Below are positions 16,501 through 22,877 of a DNA stretch of 64,000 bases, piece by piece. The stretch is from Prevotella sp. E13-27 (lineage in GTDB: Bacteria; Bacteroidota; Bacteroidia; Bacteroidales; Bacteroidaceae): the NCBI RefSeq assembly GCF_023217965.1, contig NZ_JALPSC010000001.1, forward strand, positions 1,240,001-1,304,000. Reading direction: 5' to 3'. The translations under genes were made by a program, and so were the position numbers. The notes under the pieces were generated by a model. The model did no database searches. It worked only from the letters and a program-made list of their open reading frames with translations, and was not told where the DNA came from. Position 1 is the first letter of the stretch. Every line of letters starts with the position of its first letter.

Positions 16501-19500
16501 CTCCTACCCATAACAGTAGGAACACCTTTAATATCATTAATATCACTCGGCGTGAAAAGGAACCAGTTATTCCCGTCACCATCATTATCTATTGTAGTCC
16601 AACCTTCTGGAAGAGAAGAGCTCTTGAGTTCCTCAAAACCTTCGAAGAAGAGCACATCATCATTAGCCGTTGTCCGGTATTGCACGTTATAACTGTCGCC
16701 ATAACCCGTCCATCTCAGTGTCGCACCATCGGCCATTAAGTCTGAGCGAATATTGGCGGGCTGAGGATTCTTGACCATGGTGGTGAAATAATGCATATCC
16801 GTCCATTTTGAATCACCTTCTGAGTTAACTGCCTGCATCTGAAATTCGTATGTAGTCTCAGGAGAAAGCCCAGTCAATTCTATGCTCGTTTCTTCAGTTG
16901 ACGCATTCGTCCATTCTACCGTATCGGGCTCGCCATATATGGCAAAATCATCTATTTCAAGACTATAGCAGTTGCTACTCACATGGTGAATGGCAATGTA
17001 TCCCTGCTGTCCGGAATAACGACTAAGGTCTATATTAATTTCTGTCCAGTCGTTGTTATCCGATGCCGCACACATTGCCCGTAATGTATCTGTAAAGTTC
17101 TCTATGACATTGCCCCTAGTAGAAAGAAGGACCTCACAACTATCAGGATAAGCCATCCTTGTACGCACCCAGAATCTCAGTTCATTTCCAAAAGCCACCT
17201 GTGGCGTGACAAGCCAGTTGTCCGCATTATATGCACTTGAGCTTTTCCAACTCCATGCTATGGCAGAATGGGTTCCGCTATGCGCAGAGGATGAAGAATT
17301 CGACACCCATCCATCTGTTTGCGGAGCCCCGCCCTCAGTATATATTGTCCAATGATCAAGTCCATTCTCAAAGTCATCACTGAAGACGACAGGTACAGAA
17401 GTAGCCCTTCTATAACGCACATTGTAAACATCACCTTTGCCAGTCCAGTAAATAGTAGCCTTTGTCGGGGCTGGAGTTACGTCAACAATGATGGGGATTG
17501 GACATATAACTTCTGTAGTAAAAATGACCAAATCACTCCATTTTTCCACCTCATCCGTAGCTGGTTTCACCTTAACCATGTACGTTGTCTCATCCTTTAG
17601 ACCTTCCAACGTAAAAGGATTATTACTGGTTGTGACTTCTGCATAGCTATCCATGCTATCGGTCTTATAGGCCACCACCCATTCGGTGGCAGGAACAAGA
17701 CTGTTTTCAGTCCATTCTATCACCACACTGTGCGAACCAATCTCCTTTATATTGAGATTTGAGGGCCTTCTCCACGGTGTTAGCGTACAATCGACATGAT
17801 AAGTAAACAAAATATCACCAGTATTTAACGACTTGGAACCATTTCCTGAAAAGAGAACCTCATCATTGACATCGGAGACAGACCACATACATTCAGATGG
17901 ATAACTTCCTGCTACCCATAGGAACTGAATGTCCCTACCGCTGGGTACCCGCACTAAATGAATATTCTGCTCATTCTCAGAAGACCCCTTGGTCTCATTA
18001 AGGTTCTCATTGGTATATGTGCCAATTTCAATACCACTCAACGCATCCACAATTTTGATGGCGTTACCACTCCATCCATCGCCATACGTATCAGTAAGCA
18101 TTAACGTAATCTGACAATATTCTTCAGCCAGTTCTGTGTTGAATCTCACAGGTATTGACCATCGGCTAGTCTCATCATCCGTTCTTCCACGCACCTTTAC
18201 TATATATCTCGTGGCATATTCAAGACCTGTGAGTACATAGGGGCTGCTGACGTTTTCTATCAAGGAGTCGTTTATACAGATGTCGCATGTGGCGACATCG
18301 CACGTCCATGTCACAGTTGCCTCCTGTCCCCCAACATAGTCAATAGTGATATCCGTGGCGAAGCCAACTGGAGCAACGTCAGGAGTAGTGTCGAAAACGA
18401 CAGTAGGCAAAAAATTATATATCCGGATATTCGACTCACGCCCGCCCAGAGAGGCACCTATGGCACTCGTACCATACCATTTACTTGGGGCATAATCACC
18501 CGATTTTGTTTGTCTGATACCTACCAAGAGGTTTTCGCCCATATATTGATAAGGCACATCAAAGTCAATTTTCATCTGGTAATCATTAACAATAAGATTA
18601 CCGGCATAGACTCTCTCTAATAAAGACCAATCATAGGAGATAGTGTCAGAAAAGAATGTATCGCCCACTTCACTCAGATATACATCGAATTCAGCTTCCC
18701 CCCAGCTGACAGCCGACAGTGAAGAAGAAAACGTCAAGCCATTGATTTGCGCATAAAGAATATCTTTCAAATTCTCAGCAGGAACAATGAATTGACTTTT
18801 TATATATTCATCACAATACGAGCCATACACCGGTACATAGCTGTTTGTCTCTCTCTTAACGACTGTAAGTGTGGCTGCAACTTCCCCATCAGTAGTATAA
18901 GAGCCTATAGTATTGGGCAAAAAAAACACAAAATTCATGACACCATACGTTTCAGGCCGATATGTAAAGACACAATCTTTCGTCTGTCCAGCAGGAATAG
19001 TGAAGTCACTGCCTTCTAATAAAGAGTATCTGGACTGTCCGTTATAATTTGTTTTTAGGCCTATATATATATCACCATCATAGTCGTCTGTGCTATTATT
19101 GGTGATATTCAGTGTGATAGACACCAACTCGCCCATAAAAATGGTATCGCTGCTTAGATTCATGGCATTCAATGTGAGGTCAAGGACATTTGGTGAGATG
19201 TTTGCCACCGTACCGCCATCAGAAGGTTTCTGAATACCAATAACGGCATCCTGTCCATAATGAAAGCCATCTGCTGACGTACTACCACCAATTCCCTGCT
19301 TTTCGGGGTCTAAGGCTGAAAGCACAAAATAGTCATCGCTCACGCCACCCCATCCCCAGTTGATGTGAAAAAAGTCTGTACCGTCCTCATAAACATAGCC
19401 ATCGCAGACGAACTCATGACCACCGCCAGACGACTGTCCGCCATAGACTACTGGACGTCTGTTTTTCAGTTCATGATAAATCAAGTCAACCCACTTGGAA

Positions 19501-20390
19501 TAAGTGTAGTAACTGCGGGAGATATATTGTGTCGTAATAGAATCATAATCAAAATAATTCTTGAGCGCATCAGCTACAAGGTCGGTGTAGGAACCAGACT
19601 GTGGACCATAATCCGTCATTACGGACCAGCCGCAGTATTTCATCAGCGTAGCAACGGCATCAGCCTCTTCCGTGGTATAGTCTTCGGAATAACTGTCTCT
19701 CATATTTTCCCAGTTGAAGGTTGTAGCCGTGAGGGAAGATAAACTCATGTTATATGACGAGGTCGTGTATCCAGGAATGATTGCGGTTTCAGACTGTGGC
19801 CATTGATGGAACTTCATGACTTGTGCCATTGCCGTAGCCACACAACCTGTAGCCGACCTATAGTAGTAGCTGCCGCTCTTATACTGGGGCGTTTTATTAT
19901 TATACGGCACTCCTTGATTCCATGTCGTTGCCACAAGGGGAGCAATGGGAAGTCTCTCCGAATCAGAAATCTGATTGGAGACTGTGACCATAGCAAACCG
20001 CCCATCCTCGTCTTGCCGCTGCAACCATGAGATTTCGTCAGCGTAGCCCTGTAGCCAAGCATACATATTGGCTGGCATTGCGGTCGCATCGAAGATTCCA
20101 CTTTCACTAAAGCCTAATATAGACCTGGTACGACTGTCGCCCGAAACGACTACAAAACCACCATTAGACTCATCATTGAATATATAATAAGCATCACTAC
20201 TCAAAGCAGTCACCATCCGCGGATCCTTTCGGGGTGCTTTCTTTTTTCCTTTACTTAATGTTGATGACTTTGTAAAAAACTGCAATGCGCGCTGTTTCGC
20301 ATCATCCATAGAAATTTTCTGCGCCCAGAGATTTCCTCCTATCATCAGAAATGTAATGGACAAACATAAAAATAAAAAAAACTTTCTCAT
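13542..20390 (-). CDS. Giant exported C10 (streptopain-like) cysteine peptidase fused to MBG and BspA-type DUF285 repeats
   Basis: 2282 residues from MRKFFLFLCLSITFL; the 51 upstream codons are only repeat A read through. Signal peptide about 1-23. Then a Spi_C10-like propeptide (about 25-110) and a C10 peptidase domain (about 125-400) with nucleophile Cys183 (RSATGCVATAMAQ) and His325 (SGGGHEFVCDGY), followed by HINWGWGG. The middle holds beta-sandwich/Fn3-like modules and two jelly-roll 'cleaved adhesin'-like domains (ADNWLVTPQVAFGNELRFWV; PDNWLITPLLHLQGTMRVYL). Two MBG repeats, about a dozen 25-residue DUF285 repeats (SFNTSNVTDM.MF.GCSSL) and a sorting tail (LPKGIYMVKGKKIIVK) complete it. 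Probably a secreted or surface protease-adhesin. Substrate unknown. Confidence 0.85.
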   Translation of the reverse strand: MRKFFLFLCLSITFLMIGGNLWAQKISMDDAKQRALQFFTKSSTLSKGKKKAPRKDPRMVTALSSDAYYIFNDESNGGFVVVSGDSRTRSILGFSESGIFDATAMPANMYAWLQGYADEISWLQRQDEDGRFAMVTVSNQISDSERLPIAPLVATTWNQGVPYNNKTPQYKSGSYYYRSATGCVATAMAQVMKFHQWPQSETAIIPGYTTSSYNMSLSSLTATTFNWENMRDSYSEDYTTEEADAVATLMKYCGWSVMTDYGPQSGSYTDLVADALKNYFDYDSITTQYISRSYYTYSKWVDLIYHELKNRRPVVYGGQSSGGGHEFVCDGYVYEDGTDFFHINWGWGGVSDDYFVLSALDPEKQGIGGSTSADGFHYGQDAVIGIQKPSDGGTVANISPNVLDLTLNAMNLSSDTIFMGELVSITLNITNNSTDDYDGDIYIGLKTNYNGQSRYSLLEGSDFTIPAGQTKDCVFTYRPETYGVMNFVFFLPNTIGSYTTDGEVAATLTVVKRETNSYVPVYGSYCDEYIKSQFIVPAENLKDILYAQINGLTFSSSLSAVSWGEAEFDVYLSEVGDTFFSDTISYDWSLLERVYAGNLIVNDYQMKIDFDVPYQYMGENLLVGIRQTKSGDYAPSKWYGTSAIGASLGGRESNIRIYNFLPTVVFDTTPDVAPVGFATDITIDYVGGQEATVTWTCDVATCDICINDSLIENVSSPYVLTGLEYATRYIVKVRGRTDDETSRWSIPVRFNTELAEEYCQITLMLTDTYGDGWSGNAIKIVDALSGIEIGTYTNENLNETKGSSENEQNIHLVRVPSGRDIQFLWVAGSYPSECMWSVSDVNDEVLFSGNGSKSLNTGDILFTYHVDCTLTPWRRPSNLNIKEIGSHSVVIEWTENSLVPATEWVVAYKTDSMDSYAEVTTSNNPFTLEGLKDETTYMVKVKPATDEVEKWSDLVIFTTEVICPIPIIVDVTPAPTKATIYWTGKGDVYNVRYRRATSVPVVFSDDFENGLDHWTIYTEGGAPQTDGWVSNSSSSAHSGTHSAIAWSWKSSSAYNADNWLVTPQVAFGNELRFWVRTRMAYPDSCEVLLSTRGNVIENFTDTLRAMCAASDNNDWTEINIDLSRYSGQQGYIAIHHVSSNCYSLEIDDFAIYGEPDTVEWTNASTEETSIELTGLSPETTYEFQMQAVNSEGDSKWTDMHYFTTMVKNPQPANIRSDLMADGATLRWTGYGDSYNVQYRTTANDDVLFFEGFEELKSSSLPEGWTTIDNDGDGNNWFLFTPSDINDIKGVPTVMGRSCVTSASYNKSALTPDNWLITPLLHLQGTMRVYLRSQDPEWPVENFAIYLSTSGTSVEDFSTELVPETTATSNYVAYTADLSAYAGQQGYIAIRHFNSTDQFRLNVDNFGLYGTSSAPAGEWQEITVTDTVATLSGLPTNNGYEYRIRSIVDGEPGEWTESGEFALITLRDEGVNSKVIINNQGRKAHVTLAGRTLKKDKNWNTITLPFNLTLEGSSLDGAVAKTLNKATMDASCVTMTFSDSLTYIQAGVPYFVKWDEGEDIVNPEFSNVVISSKEGSHLSYAMGNVKFVGNYDAFSVDTLVNNGIYYMAGRGIMRHADNGYVQKACQAYLEFSDEATKRWLTIDLDDPMPLGTITGKNYTREYGDVNPVFEFTTEGITLEGTPEIFCEATATSPVGTYDIILRKGTVENYYNVKCVMGTLTITKAPLTIAAGTYTKEQWEEMPEFTLTYTGFKNNETEDVLIKQPTVSCEATVGSVPGEYPVTVSGAKAQNYDISYTNGKLTVLEGPEPYAALSNGNTVLTFYYDKKKAERDGMNIGPFNHDAFGWDDERGWNDVASLIKRVVFDETFAEYKGVTSTVLWFDGCEKLTTINGIVNLNTSNVIDMSCMFRGCSSLARLDLSSFNTSNVTDMNTMFSGCTSLKSLDLSGFNTSNVTYMTSMFSDCTSLKSLDLSSFNTSNVTYMSWMFEGCSSLTSLDLSSFNTSNVIEMSGMFENCSSLTSLDVSGFNTSNVTDMFWMFEGCSSLTSLDVSNFNTSNVEYMNAMFSGCTSLSNLDVSSFNTMNVTDMWSMFDGCSSLTSLDVSSFNTSNVTNMYAMFYGCSSLTSLDVSGFNTSNVTNMQSMFASCSSLTSLNLSSFNTFNVTNMGWMFYGSSTLKTIYVSEEWNTKNLTNSEDMFTGCKKLVGGMGTVYSSAHTDATYARIDGGSKAPGYFTEYNLIGITNILANDEPFDVYTINGHMIRSHETSLKGLPKGIYMVKGKKIIVK
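13899..14710 (-). repeat. 75-bp coding repeat array (DUF285 units of the C10 peptidase)
   Basis: About eleven tandem copies of a 75-bp unit encoding SSFNTSNVTDM..MF.GCSSLTSLD. The copies are highly similar at DNA level, so unit number may vary between strains by recombination or slippage. Confidence 0.85.
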
Positions 20391-20439
20391 AAACTTGTAA
20401 TAATAATCGTTATTCCAATAGTTTGTATATAGGTTATTA

Positions 20440-20596
20440 GCCTTGCTTTTAAAATTTCCTAGGTTCTCATCTCGCAAGTTTGGAGCATAACGCTTCTTCT
20501 GCCGAGCGAATCCTTTTCGCTCTCGGTGGCAAAGATAGAACAAAAAATCCGAACCGCCAAGCGATTCGGAGAAAAAGTCTAATTATTTCAGTCTGT
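20440..20596 (-). repeat. Repeat A, copy 2: terminator + promoter + leader
   Basis: Second copy of the segment at 11533-11691. On the minus strand it has the toxin stop codon, a terminator (20542-20570), a TATCTTTG -7 (20530-20537) and a 5' hairpin leader, and here drives the C10 peptidase gene with a leader of about 130 nt. Confidence 0.9.
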
Positions 20597-20741
20597 TCCT
20601 TAATGATATCGGATTCATTTTCGTATCCCAAACATCTCGGATATATACGGTATCTGACTTATCACCATATTCTATTCTGGCATGATCCACATATTGATTA
20701 AACAGAGACCATGCTTGCTTCCGCCATTTGATTACAGCCAT
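20583..20741 (-). pseudogene. RelE/ParE-family toxin with internal deletion
   Basis: 52 residues from MAVIKWRKQAWSLF. The first 27 residues (KWRKQAWSLFNQYVDHARIE) look like the N-terminus of ParE/RelE plasmid-stabilization toxins, and the last 21 (VYIRDVWDTKMNPISL and RNRLK) look like the C-terminal strand and tail of the same family. The usual middle of about 45 residues is missing with the frame kept. Family members run to about 95-105 residues, so this is most likely inactive. It overlaps the upstream antitoxin gene by 10 bp, and its stop codon lies in repeat A. Confidence 0.6.
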
Positions 20742-21052
20742 GGATGTTCCTTTCTCATAGCAGCCCAAAAATCATCAATCTGAATCCATTTCTTGGGGTC
20801 TTCTATACCTGCATCTATCTCATCCATATCGGCCTCCATCTCCGCAACTCTTTGCTCAAAAACCTCTGGGTCATCGGTATAGAAACCAAACATACCGAGA
20901 GGTGTTCTGTCAATATTCTCGGTTTCCTCATCCATATATTCGATATCAGAAGAATTCTTGTCTTGCGTAGCATACGCCACCGCAGGCTCAGAGGCAGTCA
21001 TGCAACTGCCGTCCTCTTCTTCAATTATGGGATATTTCTTTTCTTCCATCAT
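20732..21052 (-). CDS. Putative antitoxin partner of the ParE-like remnant
   Basis: 106 residues (or 105 from the second ATG), very acidic, starting MMEEKKYPIIEEEDGSCM. No DNA-binding motif is obvious. Acidic character, position directly upstream and a 10-bp overlap with a ParE-like reading frame suggest the antitoxin of that pair. The family is not recognised by sequence. The mRNA leader has a GCACC/GGTGC hairpin (near 21077-21091). Its -7 (TATCTTTA, 21095-21102) is a mutated form of the mntA promoter at 12143, so expression may be weak. Confidence 0.5.
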   Translation of the reverse strand: MMEEKKYPIIEEEDGSCMTASEPAVAYATQDKNSSDIEYMDEETENIDRTPLGMFGFYTDDPEVFEQRVAEMEADMDEIDAGIEDPKKWIQIDDFWAAMRKEHPWL

Positions 21053-21095
21053 AAATGTTAAATAAAATGTCCGTGCACCAAGATGGTGCGCGGTA

Positions 21096-21171
21096 AAGAT
21101 AAGGATTATTTGTGAAACGGCAAAGGAAACATTGCAAATAATTTGCTTTTTTCCTCACTTAATCGTACCTC
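21096..21171. repeat. Repeat B, copy 2
   Basis: 76 bp identical to 12144-12219. It bounds the antitoxin/toxin slot on the right as its twin does for mntA/hepT, and forms the distal half of the double promoter element ahead of rbfA. Confidence 0.85.
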
Positions 21172-21248
21172 TGACTTCGTCTAAGGTACTCTCGCTCGAA
21201 AAAGCTCAAAAAACTTTTTGGCTTTTTGCTCGCTTATTCGTACCTTTG
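21130..21248 (+). promoter_or_regulatory. Double promoter element upstream of rbfA
   Basis: The distal unit ends in TACCTCTG (21167-21174) and the proximal one in TACCTTTG (21241-21248), 74 bp apart. Between them are the hairpin GTACCTCTGAC-TTC-GTCTAAGGTAC and an A/T stem-loop AAAAAGCTC..CTTTTTGGCTTTTT. Same design as at 4.3, 31.4 and 41.6 kb. Confidence 0.65.
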
Positions 21249-21279
21249 CAGCTGATTTATAAATAGATAGAAGAATAAT

Positions 21280-21615
21280 ATGCAGGAAACAAGACAAAAC
21301 AAGATAGCAAGGCTGCTACAGAAGGAGCTGAGCATGATATTCCAGGAGCAGACGCGCAGCATGCACGGAGTGATGGTTAGCGTAACCCGCGCAAAGGTGT
21401 CGCCCGACCTCAGCATCTGCACTGCCTACCTTAGCATTTTCCCGTCAGAACGTGGTGAAGAGTTGCTGAAGAACATTGAGCGTAGCACACAGCAGATACG
21501 CTTCGCACTGGGACAACGCGTGCGCCATCAGCTGCGTATAGTGCCCGAACTGCGATTCTTCATTGACGACTCGCTCGACTATATTGACCGCATAGACGAA
21601 CTGTTGGGAAAATAA
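21280..21615 (+). CDS. rbfA: Ribosome-binding factor A
   Basis: 111 residues, normal for RbfA, a KH-fold protein needed for late maturation of the 30S subunit and cold adaptation. The N-terminus ETRQNKIARLLQKELSMIF, central VSVTRAKVSPDLSICTAYLS and C-terminal LRFFIDDSLDYIDRIDELL are the conserved parts of the family. It sits 24 bp ahead of the FtsX/LolE-like permease, with a heptamer repeat in the gap, and the two are probably co-transcribed from the double promoter element. Confidence 0.93.
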   Translation: MQETRQNKIARLLQKELSMIFQEQTRSMHGVMVSVTRAKVSPDLSICTAYLSIFPSERGEELLKNIERSTQQIRFALGQRVRHQLRIVPELRFFIDDSLDYIDRIDELLGK

Positions 21616-21634
21616 CCTCTCACCTTTTACCTCT
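21615..21634. repeat. Heptamer repeat (ACCTCTC type)
   Basis: ACCTCTC ACCTTTT ACCTCT between rbfA and the permease gene. Confidence 0.75.
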
Positions 21635-21639
21635 GGAAG

Positions 21640-22869
21640 ATGAACTTCCCGTTTTTCATAGCACGACGATACCTCTTCTCAAAGAAGTCGACAAACGTTA
21701 TCAATGTCATCAGCGGCATCAGCGTCATTGGCGTTGCTGTGGCTACCATGGCACTGGTGGTGACGCTGTCGGTGTTCAATGGTTTCAGCGACCTTGTGGC
21801 ATCGCTCTTTACCGCCTTTGACCCACAGATAGAGGTAACACCGTGTGAGGGCAAGACCGTGGCTGCCGACGATTCCACGTTGACGGTTATACGTGAGCTG
21901 CCCGAGGTGGAAGTGTCAACAGAGTGTGTGGAGGATATGGCTTTGGTGGCCTTTCACGGTCGTCAGGCGGTGGTGACGCTGAAAGGTGTTGATGATAACT
22001 TTGACCAGCTGACACATATCCGTGAGATTCTCTATGGCGATGGCACGTTTGAGCTTCATGCTGCCGACCTCAGCTACGGCATTCTTGGCATTGGACTGGC
22101 TGAGAGACTGGGTACTGGCTACCGATTCAATGAGCCGCTCATGGTCTATGCTCCGCGTCGCGAAGGACAGCTGGCTATGGGTGACCCTGCCGACGGTTTT
22201 ATCTCTGATGAGCTTTATTCGCCAGGAGTGCTCTTCTCTGTGATGCAGGCGAAGTATGACCGTAACTATGTCATAGCCCCGATAGCCTTTGCGCGTCAGC
22301 TGTTCGACCAGCAGGGCATGGTGTCGTCGTTGGAGCTCCGACTGAAGAGCGGCAGTAACTTCGATGCCGTGAAGCGAAAGATTGAGGAAATTGCTGCAGG
22401 ACGGTTTTATGTCAAGGATCGCTACGAGCAGCAAGACGACACGTTCCGCATAATGAAGATTGAGAAGCTGATGGCTTACATCTTCCTTACATTTATTCTT
22501 GTGGTGGCTTGTTTCAATATCATCGGTTCGCTGTCTATGCTTATCGTTGACAAGCGCGATGATGTGGTGACGCTGCGTAACCTCGGTGCCACGGAGAAAC
22601 AGATAACCCAGGTGTTTCTCTTTGAGGGCAGACTGATATCGATGATGGGAGCAGTCATCGGCATAGCCGTAGGATTGTTGCTATGCTGGATGCAGCAGAC
22701 GTTTGGCATCATTGCCCTTGGCAGCAGTGCAGGCTCGTTCATCGTTGACTCCTATCCGGTGAGCGTTCATCCCACTGACGTGATACTGGTGTTCTTCACC
22801 GTAGTGGTGGTAGGATTCCTCTCGGTGTGGTATCCTGTGCGCTACTTCTCGCGCCGATTGCTGAAATAA
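21640..22869 (+). CDS. FtsX/LolE-family ABC transporter permease
   Basis: 409 residues. The N-terminus FFIARRYLFSKKSTNVINVI and ISVIGVAVATMALVVTLSVF is typical of LolC/LolE lipoprotein-releasing permeases. One membrane segment lies near 20-45, a large periplasmic MacB-PCD-like domain follows, and three segments are near 270-300, 320-340 and 375-400, with the FtsX motif VTLRNLGATEKQITQVFLFE. It would move lipoproteins from the inner membrane with a LolD-type ATPase, which is not nearby. Linkage to rbfA is often seen in Bacteroidota. Confidence 0.85.
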   Translation: MNFPFFIARRYLFSKKSTNVINVISGISVIGVAVATMALVVTLSVFNGFSDLVASLFTAFDPQIEVTPCEGKTVAADDSTLTVIRELPEVEVSTECVEDMALVAFHGRQAVVTLKGVDDNFDQLTHIREILYGDGTFELHAADLSYGILGIGLAERLGTGYRFNEPLMVYAPRREGQLAMGDPADGFISDELYSPGVLFSVMQAKYDRNYVIAPIAFARQLFDQQGMVSSLELRLKSGSNFDAVKRKIEEIAAGRFYVKDRYEQQDDTFRIMKIEKLMAYIFLTFILVVACFNIIGSLSMLIVDKRDDVVTLRNLGATEKQITQVFLFEGRLISMMGAVIGIAVGLLLCWMQQTFGIIALGSSAGSFIVDSYPVSVHPTDVILVFFTVVVVGFLSVWYPVRYFSRRLLK

Positions 22870-22877
22870 CAGACTTT

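Noticed and set aside
20391..20543. 51-codon N-terminal extension of the C10 peptidase frame
   Set aside because: It comes from repeat A; a proper signal peptide begins at 20390.
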